Of a DNA stretch of 64,000 nucleotides, positions 8,000 to 15,987 are shown piece after piece. The notes beneath the pieces are model-generated. The model ran no database searches, had not been told where the DNA came from, and saw nothing but the letters and a program-made list of their open reading frames with translations. Location: assembly GCF_004217285.1 (NCBI RefSeq), contig NZ_SHKS01000005.1, positions 1 through 64,000 of the forward strand, given 5' to 3'. Each line of letters opens with the position of its first letter. Position 1 is the first letter of the stretch. This DNA comes from Streptomyces sp. BK239. Its GTDB lineage: Bacteria; Actinomycetota; Actinomycetes; Streptomycetales; Streptomycetaceae. The position numbers and the translations under genes are program-made.

Positions 8000-9250
8000 T
8001 CAGTCCGTGTCGTCGCCGTTGATGCCCAGGCCGGGAAGGAGGCCGGGGAGGAGGGGCGGGACGGTGACGTCGGGCTGGGTGGGCAGGCCGGCGGACGGCG
8101 GGCTGATGTCGGCGCTCTGCGGCGGGTCGAGCAGACCGCCGGTGTTGCCGCCGAGCAGTCCGTCCTCCTCGCTGCCACTGGCGGACGGGTTGCCGGGGCT
8201 GCCGCTGCCGCCGCTGGGGCGGTCCGCGCCGGGGGTGGTGCCACCGGTGCTGGGGGCGGACGAGCGGTCGGCGCCCGAGGCGCCGGGGGACGCCGTGTCC
8301 GTACCCGCGCCCGTGCCCGTGCGCTGCCGTCGGTCGTCCTGGGCGCCGCCCTGGGCGGGCGGCTGGGGCAGCAGGGACTGCAGCGGGGCGACCTCCTGGT
8401 CTATGGCGTCGAAGACCGACGACACCTGCTGACTGACGTCCCCCAGCTGTACGGGCAGCTTCTCGCGCAGGTCGCCCCAGACGTCGCGGTGCGAGCGCGA
8501 GAAGGCGGACAGCGCCTGGATGGGGCCCAGGGAGTCCGGGTCGCGTTGGTACGCCTCGTGCAGCAGCCGGTGGCCCTCGGAGGCGTCGTGCTGCATGCCG
8601 GACAGGGCACGCCGGATCTCGCCGAGGGACTCGTGGTCGAGCGGGGCGCCGCCGCGGCCGCGCTCCATCAGCCGGCGGGCCTCGCCGAGCCGGGTGGAGG
8701 CCTGGTCGAGGTAGGCCCGGCCGCGCTCGCCGTCGCCCTCGGCGAGATAGTTGAGCTTGAAGTCCTCGATGCCCCGCTTGAGCCCGTACAGGGAGTCGCC
8801 GGGCAGGGCGTCGGAGCTCGCGGCGGCGACGCCGCCGAACGCTCCGGCGGCCACGCCGACGCTGAGCCCGCCCGCGGTGAGGCCCTTGGCGAGCCGTGAA
8901 CGCGGTCGGAGTTTGCTCAACGGGGTCGCCCGGTGGGATCCCCGCGCGCGGGACCGCTGTTCGGGTACCGATGCGTCCTCGCCCGCGGCGCCCGCCTTCA
9001 GCATGGCCTCCATGGCGGCGACCAACTGGGCGCGCTGGACGACCTTGACCTCGGGGTCGAACTCCGGCTGGGGCAGCTCGGCGAGACTCGTCGCAAGGGC
9101 CAGGAGGCGGCCCCGCTCGGTCTGGTCCGCAGCGGCCGGGGCCGGTGCCGATCCTTCGGACTGCTCGGCCGCCGTGCCCTGGTCGGACTGTTCCTCCAGG
9201 GCCTGGGCGAAGGCGTTCGCCCGCCGGTGCGCCGATACGTTCGCGATCAC
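8000..9250 (-). CDS. rsbN: RsbN, membrane anti-sigma factor for BldN
   Basis: A 416-residue protein encoded directly downstream of bldN, the known position of RsbN, which holds sigma-BldN inactive at the membrane and so controls chaplin and rodlin expression. The N-terminal cytoplasmic region (about residues 1-125) should bind the sigma factor. One transmembrane helix follows (LTAGGLSVGVAAGAFGGV), then a DUF5667-type extracellular helical domain and a long Pro/Ser/Gly/Thr-rich tail. Start choice: AGGAGG (9259-9264) lies 8 nt before the GTG at 9250; it overlaps the alternative GTG at 9259, which therefore cannot be used. Confidence 0.9.
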   Translation of the reverse strand: MIANVSAHRRANAFAQALEEQSDQGTAAEQSEGSAPAPAAADQTERGRLLALATSLAELPQPEFDPEVKVVQRAQLVAAMEAMLKAGAAGEDASVPEQRSRARGSHRATPLSKLRPRSRLAKGLTAGGLSVGVAAGAFGGVAAASSDALPGDSLYGLKRGIEDFKLNYLAEGDGERGRAYLDQASTRLGEARRLMERGRGGAPLDHESLGEIRRALSGMQHDASEGHRLLHEAYQRDPDSLGPIQALSAFSRSHRDVWGDLREKLPVQLGDVSQQVSSVFDAIDQEVAPLQSLLPQPPAQGGAQDDRRQRTGTGAGTDTASPGASGADRSSAPSTGGTTPGADRPSGGSGSPGNPSASGSEEDGLLGGNTGGLLDPPQSADISPPSAGLPTQPDVTVPPLLPGLLPGLGINGDDTD

Positions 9251-9507
9251 TGGCGGCACCTCCTCTCGTCATGACGGTCGGCTCCCCGGGGGTTCGGGGG
9301 GTTGCACGCCCGCGACCGCTTCCACACGATCAGGTGATCGGGGAGGGCCGGGACGTGACCACAGGGAGCCTGTATCCCGCACAACGACTGGCGCGGCACT
9401 TGGGTTACGGACTGCGGATGATCGGATGGGGAAGTCAACGGACTTTCACCGAAAGTGAGTTGAGGTGGCCCTCAGTAGGCGGCGGCGAGGGCGGCAGGGC
9501 GGCGGAG

Positions 9508-10335
9508 TCAGCGGGCGTCGTCGGGGAGGAGCCGGGCGAGCGTACGGACGGCCCGGTACTGGAGCGTCTTGATGGCGCCCTCGTTCTTGCCCATCACACG
9601 GGCGGTCTCGGCGACGGACAGCCCCTGGAGGAAGCGCAGCGTGACGCATTCCTGCTGCTGGGGGTTGAGCCGGCGTACGGCGTCCAGCAGCGCCGCGTTG
9701 GACAGGGACTCCAGGACGGAGTCCTCGGGGGAGCGCTCGACCTCGTTGGCGTCGAGCATCTCGCCGGTGGTCACCTCCAGCCGGAAGCGGCTGGACTTGA
9801 AGTGGTCGGCGACGAGGTTGCGGGCGATGGTGACGAGCCAGGCCCCGAAGTCGCGGCCCTGCCAGGTGAAGGTGCCGATCCGGCGCAGGGCGCGCAGGAA
9901 CGTCTCACTGGTGAGGTCCTCGGCGGTCGCCTTGCCGCCCACCCGGTAGTAGATGTACCGGTACACGGTGTCGCTGTACTGGTCGTACAGCCGCCCGAAG
10001 GCTTCGGCCTCGCCGGCCTGGGCACGCTCGACGAGGTCCATCATCCGGGCGCTGTCGCTGTCGGCGGCCGGCCGGCGGGCGGCGGCCGCGCCGGTCGCGC
10101 GTCCCCGTCTGCCGGCCGTGCGTCCGTCGCCCGACCGCCGCCCCTCGACGACGCTGCGCGCCGGCGCCTGCTCCAGGCCGTCGGCCAGTGCGTAGCACGG
10201 CCCGTTCGGAGCGGCGGCGAAGGCGGGGACGGCGTACGCGGTGGGGACGAAGCCGCGCAACAGGTCCTGGACCGTAGCGACCTTTGCGCGCAGCGTAGCC
10301 AGGCCCGAGGTGTCAACCCCGACGTGTGGGTACAC
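9508..10335 (-). CDS. bldN: ECF sigma factor BldN (developmental)
   Basis: A 275-residue ECF sigma factor starting at GTG. Residues ~1-95 form the long N-terminal extension (MYPHVGVDTSGLATLR...) that in S. coelicolor is a pro-sequence removed during development. Region 2 follows (AEAFGRLYDQYSDTVYRYIY, GKATAEDLTSETFLRAL) and region 4 at the end (LNPQQQECVTLRFLQGLS, VAETARVMGKNEGAIK). BldN directs aerial-hypha genes, including chaplins and rodlins. RsbN is encoded next on the same strand, 257 bp downstream. A BldD-box-like palindrome lies upstream. Confidence 0.95.
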   Translation of the reverse strand: MYPHVGVDTSGLATLRAKVATVQDLLRGFVPTAYAVPAFAAAPNGPCYALADGLEQAPARSVVEGRRSGDGRTAGRRGRATGAAAARRPAADSDSARMMDLVERAQAGEAEAFGRLYDQYSDTVYRYIYYRVGGKATAEDLTSETFLRALRRIGTFTWQGRDFGAWLVTIARNLVADHFKSSRFRLEVTTGEMLDANEVERSPEDSVLESLSNAALLDAVRRLNPQQQECVTLRFLQGLSVAETARVMGKNEGAIKTLQYRAVRTLARLLPDDAR

Positions 10336-10726
10336 GGGACTCCCAGAGGCAGAGCTTCCATCACGTGCAGTGCGGGACCTTTCACCCGTCGTAGCGACGG
10401 AGGGGTACCGGTTTGCGTCTGAGGAGAATAACGCTTCGTACAGGCGCTGCTACACCGAGTTGCTCAAAGTGTCGATTACATCGCCTCTGAAGCCGATTGC
10501 CGCCCGATCAAGTTGCGGAAAGTGACCGCCTGTTGTTCGGAACGGTTCGAGTTTCCGGTCGCTCCGGGGCGTGTTGTGGCGGTGCGCGGACAACGGGCGT
10601 CGTCCGCGCACAGTTGGGGGCCGCAGGGGCCGGACCGGCGGCCTCCGGTCAGGCCGCCGGCCATGGACCGCTGGTCAGGCCCGCCGCTCAGCGGGTCGTC
10701 CGGTTGACGTGTCGGTCAACGGCGCG
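10336..10726. other. Intergenic region upstream of bldN
   Basis: 391 bp without a convincing gene, between the HAD-IB gene (ends 10727) and the bldN start, both on the minus strand. It includes the bldN promoter region and a candidate BldD box (10450-10462). The stretch 10400-10530 is relatively AT-rich, as expected of a promoter. No strong terminator for the HAD-IB gene stands out. Confidence 0.6.
10450..10462. promoter_or_regulatory. Candidate BldD box in the bldN promoter
   Basis: CTACACCGAGTTG keeps the conserved core of the BldD operator (TnACnCnGnGT), close to the palindromic consensus TTACACTGAGTAA. It lies about 115 bp upstream of the bldN GTG. BldD is known to repress bldN in S. coelicolor, so location and sequence agree. 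It was found by eye, not scored. Confidence 0.6.
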
Positions 10727-11635
10727 TCAACGGCGCCGGCGGTGCAGGGCGATCGCCGCCGCCGTGCCGCCCGCCACCGCGCCCACCCCGGCGGCCGCCG
10801 GGATGCCGACCCTGGCCGCCTTGCGGCCCGTGCGGTAGTCCCGCAGGCGCCAGTCCAGGTCGCGGGCGTGCCGGCGGAGCTTGGCGTCGGGGTTGATGGC
10901 GTAGGGGTGGCCGACGAGGGAGAGCATCGGGATGTCGTTGTGGGAGTCGCTGTAGGCGGCGCAGCGGGAGAGGTCGAGGCCCTCCGCCGAGGCCAGGGCG
11001 CGCACCGCCTCCGCCTTGGCCGGGCCGTGCAGCGGCTCGCCCACCAGCTTGCCGGTGTAGACGCCGTCCACCGACTCCGCGACCGTGCCGAGCGCCCCGG
11101 TGAGGCCGAGGCGGCGGGCGATCACCTGGGCGATCTCCACGGGCGCCGCCGTGACCAGCCACACCTTCTGTCCGGCGTCCAGGTGCGCCTGGGCCAGCGC
11201 CCGGGTGCCGGGCCAGATGCGCTCGGCCATGTACTCGTCGTAGATCTCCTCGCCGATCGACTGGAGTTCGCTGACGCGGTGGCCCTTGACGATGGAGAGC
11301 GCCGAGTCGCGGGCCTCCTGCATGTGTTCCGGGTCCTCGACGCCGGCGAGCCGGAACCACGCCTGCTGCCAGGCGAACCGGGCGAGCTCGCGGGTTTCGA
11401 AGAACTTCCGTTTGTACAGGCCACGGCCGAAGTGGAAGAGGGCGGCGCCCTGCATCACGGTGTTGTCCAGGTCGAAGAAGGCCGCGGCCTTCTCGTCGCC
11501 GTGGACGGGGAACTGCGCTTCGTCCTGGGTGTCCTGACTGGACTTGCGGGCGGCCTCCGCCGAGGCCTCGCCTGCCAACACGCTCCGCGCCGTGGCGGAG
11601 CGCCTACGGGGAGTGAGCCATCCGAGAGCGGCCAT
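10727..11635 (-). CDS. HAD-IB (SerB-like) phosphatase with C-terminal membrane segment
   Basis: A 302-residue protein with motif I FFDLDNTVMQGA, motif II VTAAPVEIAQVIARRL, a lysine in the GPAKAEAV segment, and the aspartates of AAYSDSHNDIPML. It belongs to the HAD-IB subfamily that includes phosphoserine phosphatase. The C-terminus ends in an Ala/Gly-rich hydrophobic stretch and HRRRR, a possible membrane anchor. It is conserved next to bldN in streptomycetes by recall. The divergent glutaredoxin-like gene starts 163 bp away. Confidence 0.88.
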   Translation of the reverse strand: MAALGWLTPRRRSATARSVLAGEASAEAARKSSQDTQDEAQFPVHGDEKAAAFFDLDNTVMQGAALFHFGRGLYKRKFFETRELARFAWQQAWFRLAGVEDPEHMQEARDSALSIVKGHRVSELQSIGEEIYDEYMAERIWPGTRALAQAHLDAGQKVWLVTAAPVEIAQVIARRLGLTGALGTVAESVDGVYTGKLVGEPLHGPAKAEAVRALASAEGLDLSRCAAYSDSHNDIPMLSLVGHPYAINPDAKLRRHARDLDWRLRDYRTGRKAARVGIPAAAGVGAVAGGTAAAIALHRRRR

Positions 11636-11797
11636 GGCGTGAGCATAGCCAGTTCATCCCGTGGTTCCGGAGTCACGAGGTTTGAACGCTGTGAACTCTC
11701 CGCGACCGTGTCGTTAAAGAAGTGGGGTGGGCGCGGGGGGAAAGCGGAATCGGGGCGACGGCGGCCGTCCGCGCGTCGCCGCGCGAGAATGGCTGAC

Positions 11798-12076
11798 ATG
11801 AGTCCCCTCTTCCGCCGCAAGGGCCCCGCCCCGCAGGACCGGCTGGTGACGTTGATCGGCAAGCCGGGCTGTCATCTGTGCGATGACGCACAGCTGGTGA
11901 TCGAGAAGGTGTGCGCCGATCTCGGCGTGCCGTGGGAGAAGCGGGACATCACCGAGGACGCGGAGCTGCACGACCGGTACTGGGAGCAGATCCCGGTGGT
12001 CCTGGTCGACGGTGAACAGCACACCTTCTGGCGGGTGAACGAGGAGCGGCTGCGCAGGGAGTTGACGGGCGGGTGA
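11798..12076 (+). CDS. Glutaredoxin-family (DUF836-like) thioredoxin-fold protein
   Basis: A 92-residue thioredoxin-fold protein. The active-site CxxC is in KPGCHLCDDA, followed by IPVVLVDGEQH with the cis-proline. Proteins of this type carry out thiol-disulfide exchange in the cytosol. ATG at 11798 or the in-frame ATG at 11789 could be the start; neither has a strong ribosome site. It lies upstream of rex with the same orientation but 400 bp away. Confidence 0.87.
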   Translation: MSPLFRRKGPAPQDRLVTLIGKPGCHLCDDAQLVIEKVCADLGVPWEKRDITEDAELHDRYWEQIPVVLVDGEQHTFWRVNEERLRRELTGG

Positions 12077-12382
12077 CGGGCGGGTGACCGTCGAGGGGCC
12101 GGTGAGCGGCGGGTGGGCGTGCGCCTGCGCTGCGGCGGGCGGACGTCCGGCGGCTCGGCGGGCCGGGCGCTCGATGATCGACAACTGACCGACCAGTCCA
12201 AGTGGGCGCCGAAGTCGCTTAGGATCGTCGGTGACCAGGTCTCGGGGGCGGGATTCGTGAGGAGAGTGTGCGGTTTTGCCCCCGGTAGTGAAGGAGCGCG
12301 GGCGCGTGAGCGCCGCCTCTCCGTGCATGGGCCGGAGGCGCGTGACCCCGGTCACGTTGGCCGGGCAAATCGGACACCATCT

Positions 12383-12400
12383 TTGTGCACGCGTTCACAA
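12383..12400. promoter_or_regulatory. Rex operator (ROP)
   Basis: TTGTGCACGCGTTCACAA is the Rex-binding palindrome, with arms TTGTG and CACAA. Rex represses its own operon here when NADH/NAD+ is low and leaves when NADH rises, as shown in S. coelicolor. It lies 76 bp upstream of the rex GTG. Confidence 0.95.
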
Positions 12401-12411
12401 AGACATAGCCT
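12383..12411 (+). promoter_or_regulatory. Predicted rex-hemACD promoter
   Basis: A -35-like TTGTGC (12383-12388) and a -10-like TAGCCT (12406-12411) are separated by exactly 17 bp. The -35 hexamer lies inside the Rex operator, so bound Rex would block RNA polymerase. Confidence 0.65.
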
Positions 12412-12476
12412 GCTTTCGACGGGGCGGTCTGGGGACGCATGACCGCCTGCAGCCCCGCTCTACCCGCAGGAGCACC

Positions 12477-13241
12477 GTGGCAACTGGCCGAACTCACCGA
12501 CCGGCGACCCGTAGCCGAGGGATTCCCGAGGCCACCGTCGCCCGGCTTCCGCTGTACCTCCGCGCGCTGACCGCGCTGTCGGAGCGCTCGGTCCCCACCG
12601 TCTCCTCCGAGGAGCTCGCGGCCGCGGCGGGCGTCAACTCCGCGAAGCTGCGCAAGGACTTCTCCTACCTGGGCTCCTACGGGACGCGCGGGGTGGGCTA
12701 CGACGTCGAGTATCTCGTCTACCAGATCTCCCGTGAGCTCGGCCTCACCCAGGACTGGCCGGTAGTGATCGTCGGCATCGGCAACCTCGGCGCGGCGCTC
12801 GCCAACTACGGCGGGTTCGCCTCCCGCGGCTTCCGGGTCGCGGCCCTCATCGACGCCGACCCCGCGATGGCCGGGAAGCCGGTCGCCGGGATCCCGGTGC
12901 AGCACAGCGACGAGCTTGAGAAGATCATCAGCGACAACGGCGTGTCGATCGGCGTCATCGCGACCCCGGCCGGCGCCGCCCAGCAGGTGTGCGACCGGCT
13001 CGTGGCCGCCGGCGTCACCTCCATCCTGAACTTCGCGCCGACCGTGCTGTCCGTCCCCGACGGGGTCGACGTGCGCAAGGTCGACCTCTCCATCGAGCTG
13101 CAGATCCTCGCCTTCCACGAGCAGCGCAAGGCCGGTGAGGAGGCCGCGTCCGGCGACGGCGCCGGCCCCGCGCCCACGCCCCGCCGCGCGTCCGCCGACC
13201 AGGGCCCTGACGGGGACGTCCCCGCCGTGATGCCGGCATGA
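12477..13241 (+). CDS. rex: Redox-sensing transcriptional repressor Rex
   Basis: A 254-residue repressor with an N-terminal winged helix (about residues 18-85; EELAAAAGVNSAKLRKDFSY is the recognition region) and a C-terminal Rossmann domain that senses NADH/NAD+ (GIGNLGAALANYGGF, then the acidic LIDADP). The final swap helix is followed by a ~30-residue disordered tail. GTG at 12477 is supported by AGGAG five bases upstream; the longer open frame has no ribosome site. The stop overlaps the hemA start by 4 bp. Rex controls respiratory genes and this haem operon. Confidence 0.96.
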   Translation: MATGRTHRPATRSRGIPEATVARLPLYLRALTALSERSVPTVSSEELAAAAGVNSAKLRKDFSYLGSYGTRGVGYDVEYLVYQISRELGLTQDWPVVIVGIGNLGAALANYGGFASRGFRVAALIDADPAMAGKPVAGIPVQHSDELEKIISDNGVSIGVIATPAGAAQQVCDRLVAAGVTSILNFAPTVLSVPDGVDVRKVDLSIELQILAFHEQRKAGEEAASGDGAGPAPTPRRASADQGPDGDVPAVMPA

Positions 13242-15019
13242 GTCTCCTCGTCGTGGGACTGAGCCACCGCACCGCTCCGGTCAGCGTGCTGGAGCGCGCC
13301 TCGCTCTGCGCGGACGCCCAGTCGAAGCTGCTCCAGGACACGCTCGCCGCCGAGCCGGCCGCCGAGGCCGCCGTGCTCGCCACCTGCAACCGCATCGAGC
13401 TCTACGCCGACGTGGACAAGTTCCACGCCGGTGTCGCCGAGCTGTCCACGCTGCTCGCCCAGCACAGCGGGGTCGGCCTGGAGGAGCTCACGCCGTACCT
13501 GTACGTGCACTACGAGGACCGCGCCGTCCACCACATGTTCTCGGTGGCCTGTGGTCTGGACTCGATGGTCGTCGGCGAGGGGCAGATCCTCGGCCAGATC
13601 AAGGACTCGCTGGCCCGCGCGCAGGAGCTGCACACCGCCGGACGGCTGCTGAACGACCTGTTCCAGCAGGCGCTCAGGGTCGGCAAGCGCGCCCACTCCG
13701 AGACCGGCATCGACCGCGCCGGCCAGTCCCTGGTCACCTTCGGCCTGGAGCAGCTGGCCGCGGGCGGGGACGTGACGGCGTGGGCCCGCGGCAAGCGCGC
13801 CCTGGTCATCGGCGCCGGCTCCATGTCCTCGCTGGCGGCGGCCACGCTCGCCCGGGTCGGCGTCGCCGAGATCGTCGTCGCCAACCGCACCTTCGACCGC
13901 GCCGAGCGCCTTGCGCACCTGCTCGAAGAGCAGTACGGGCCCAGCCTGGCCGAGGCGGGGCAGCCGGGGCTGACGGCCCGCGCCGTCCCCATGGAGGCGG
14001 TGCGGCATGAGCTGACACGTGCCGACGTCGCCGTCTCCTGTACCGGGGCGACGGGGCTCGTCCTCACGGCGGACGCGGTCGCGGCGGCGGTCGAGGGCCG
14101 CACCGGCGCGCCCGTCGCCTTCACCGAGGACGCGTACGCGCAGGAGCCGTCGCGGGCCGGGGTGCGGCCGCTGCCGACCGCGACCGCGGGCGCCGCCGGC
14201 GCCGACGACAACTGCCCGCTCGACCTGCAGGCCGTGCAGCAGTCCGGCTTCTCCGTGATGGGGGAAGCCGCCGTGGCCGGCATGGACGCCGCGACGCTGG
14301 AGCAGCACGCCGCCTGGGTCGCCGGCGCGGGCGTGGACCGCCGGGAGGCCGCGCGCCGGCCCGAGGCCGACGCCGAGCTGATCACCGCGCTCGCCGCGAC
14401 CGCCGCCACGCTGGGCCGGGTCCCCGAGCGCCGCAGGCCCGAGCAGGCCGCCGCGCCGGTACGGCCGGAGCCGGTGCTGTTCGTGCTGGACCTCGCCATG
14501 CCGCGGGACGTCGACGCGGCCGCGCACCGGCTCGCCGGGGTGCGGGTGGTGGACATCGAGTCGCTCGCCGAGGTCTCGGCGGACGCTCCGATGGCCTCCG
14601 ACGTCGACCAGGTCCGCCGGATCGTCGCCGACGAGGTCGCCGCGTTCGGCGCGGCGCAGCGGGCCGCGCACATCACGCCCACCGTGGTCGCCCTGCGCAC
14701 CATGGCGGCCGACGTCGTGGCCGGCGAGATCGCCCGCCTCGAGGGGCGGCTGCCCGGCCTGGACGACAAGCACCGCGCCGAGATCACGCAGACCGTGCGG
14801 CGGGTCGTCGACAAGCTGCTGCACGCGCCGACCGTGCGGGTCAAGCAGCTCGCGGCGGAGCCCGGCGGCGCCGGGTACGCGGACGCGCTGCGGACCCTGT
14901 TCGACCTCGACCAGGAGGCGGTGGCCGCCGTCTCGCGGGCCCGTGAGGACGCGGGGGCGGACGGCGACCACAGCATCGAGATCATCGAGAACCACGCCAA
15001 GAACCGAGGGCCGGCATGA
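13238..15019 (+). CDS. hemA: Glutamyl-tRNA reductase HemA
   Basis: A 593-residue enzyme that reduces glutamyl-tRNA to glutamate-1-semialdehyde, the first step of C5 haem synthesis. Cys50 in ATCNRIELY is the catalytic thiol. GLDSMVVGEGQILGQIKDS is the conserved substrate region, VIGAGSMSSLAAATLARVG the NADPH site, and the end forms the dimerisation helices. It is about 150 residues longer than typical HemA because of an Ala-rich insert after residue ~250. It starts within the rex stop codon and its own stop overlaps hemC, so the operon is translationally coupled. Confidence 0.96.
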   Translation: MSLLVVGLSHRTAPVSVLERASLCADAQSKLLQDTLAAEPAAEAAVLATCNRIELYADVDKFHAGVAELSTLLAQHSGVGLEELTPYLYVHYEDRAVHHMFSVACGLDSMVVGEGQILGQIKDSLARAQELHTAGRLLNDLFQQALRVGKRAHSETGIDRAGQSLVTFGLEQLAAGGDVTAWARGKRALVIGAGSMSSLAAATLARVGVAEIVVANRTFDRAERLAHLLEEQYGPSLAEAGQPGLTARAVPMEAVRHELTRADVAVSCTGATGLVLTADAVAAAVEGRTGAPVAFTEDAYAQEPSRAGVRPLPTATAGAAGADDNCPLDLQAVQQSGFSVMGEAAVAGMDAATLEQHAAWVAGAGVDRREAARRPEADAELITALAATAATLGRVPERRRPEQAAAPVRPEPVLFVLDLAMPRDVDAAAHRLAGVRVVDIESLAEVSADAPMASDVDQVRRIVADEVAAFGAAQRAAHITPTVVALRTMAADVVAGEIARLEGRLPGLDDKHRAEITQTVRRVVDKLLHAPTVRVKQLAAEPGGAGYADALRTLFDLDQEAVAAVSRAREDAGADGDHSIEIIENHAKNRGPA

Positions 15020-15987
15020 GTACGAAGGCACTGAGGCTCGGGACCAGACGGAGCAAGCTCGCCATGGCCCAGTCCGGGCAGGTGGCGGACGCCGTACGCC
15101 GGGTGACCGGGCGGCCCGTCGAGCTCGTCGAGATCACCACCTACGGCGACACCTCCCGCGAGCACCTCGCGCAGATCGGCGGCACCGGGGTGTTCGTCAC
15201 CGCGCTGCGCGACGCGCTGGCGCGGGGCGAGGTCGACTTCGCGGTCCACTCGCTGAAGGACCTGCCGACCACGCAGCCCGAGGAGCTGGTCCTGGCCGCC
15301 GTACCGGTGCGCGAGGACCCGCGCGACGTGATCGTCGCCCGGGACGCGCTGAAGTTCACCGACCTGCCGCGCGGGGCGCGCATAGGCACGGGTTCGCCGC
15401 GCCGGATGGCGCAGCTGAACGCGTACGCGCGTGCCCACGGGCTGGACATAGAGACGGTCCCGATCCGGGGCAACGTCGACACGCGGATCGGTTTCGTCCG
15501 GGACGGAGAGCTGGATGCCGTCGTCCTGGCCGCCGCCGGACTGAACCGGATCGGGCGTAGTGAGGAAGTGACCGACTTCCTGTCGGTCGACACGGTTCTG
15601 CCCGCCCCCGGCCAGGGGGCACTGGCGATCGAGTGCAGGGCGGGCGACACCGCCCAGGACGCAGCTCTGATCGCAGCCCTCGGCGAGCTCGACGACCCGT
15701 TCACCCGGGTCGCCGTGACCGCCGAACGGTCACTGCTCGCCGCCCTGGAGGCCGGTTGCAGCGCCCCTGTGGGTGCGCTGGCCGACCACCTGGCCGACGG
15801 GCAGATTGTCAAGGAAATGCGCCTGCGCGGCGTCGTCGGCACGACCGACGGTTCGCGCACGGTGCAGCTGTCCACCACCGGTCCCGTGCCCGACACGCAC
15901 GACCGGGCAATGGCGCTCGGTCGCGAACTCGCCGCCGAGATGCTTGCCCAGGGCGCGGCCGGTCTGATGGGGGAGCGAGCACAGTGA
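15016..15987 (+). CDS. hemC: Porphobilinogen deaminase HemC
   Basis: A 323-residue hydroxymethylbilane synthase that joins four porphobilinogens. It begins with LRLGTRRSKLAMAQSGQVA, continues with FAVHSLKDLPT and RIGTGSPRRMAQL, and has the dipyrromethane-cofactor cysteine Cys248 in LEAGCSAPVGA. It overlaps hemA by ATGA and hemD by GTGA. Confidence 0.97.
   Translation: MSTKALRLGTRRSKLAMAQSGQVADAVRRVTGRPVELVEITTYGDTSREHLAQIGGTGVFVTALRDALARGEVDFAVHSLKDLPTTQPEELVLAAVPVREDPRDVIVARDALKFTDLPRGARIGTGSPRRMAQLNAYARAHGLDIETVPIRGNVDTRIGFVRDGELDAVVLAAAGLNRIGRSEEVTDFLSVDTVLPAPGQGALAIECRAGDTAQDAALIAALGELDDPFTRVAVTAERSLLAALEAGCSAPVGALADHLADGQIVKEMRLRGVVGTTDGSRTVQLSTTGPVPDTHDRAMALGRELAAEMLAQGAAGLMGERAQ

Larger units (their letters stand above)
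12077..12476. other. Leader and promoter region of the rex operon
   Basis: 400 bp without a gene. It contains the Rex operator and its promoter (12383-12411). The first 150 bp are GC-rich with no clear signal; a few in-frame starts upstream of rex have no ribosome site. Confidence 0.7.

Noticed and set aside
6653..8899. 748-codon plus-strand frame over the acyltransferase and rsbN
   Set aside because: It crosses a strong terminator, overlaps two clear genes in other frames and is Arg/Ala/Gly-rich with no motif.
12806..15031. 741-codon minus-strand frame opposite rex-hemA
   Set aside because: Antisense shadow of two certain genes with no ribosome site.
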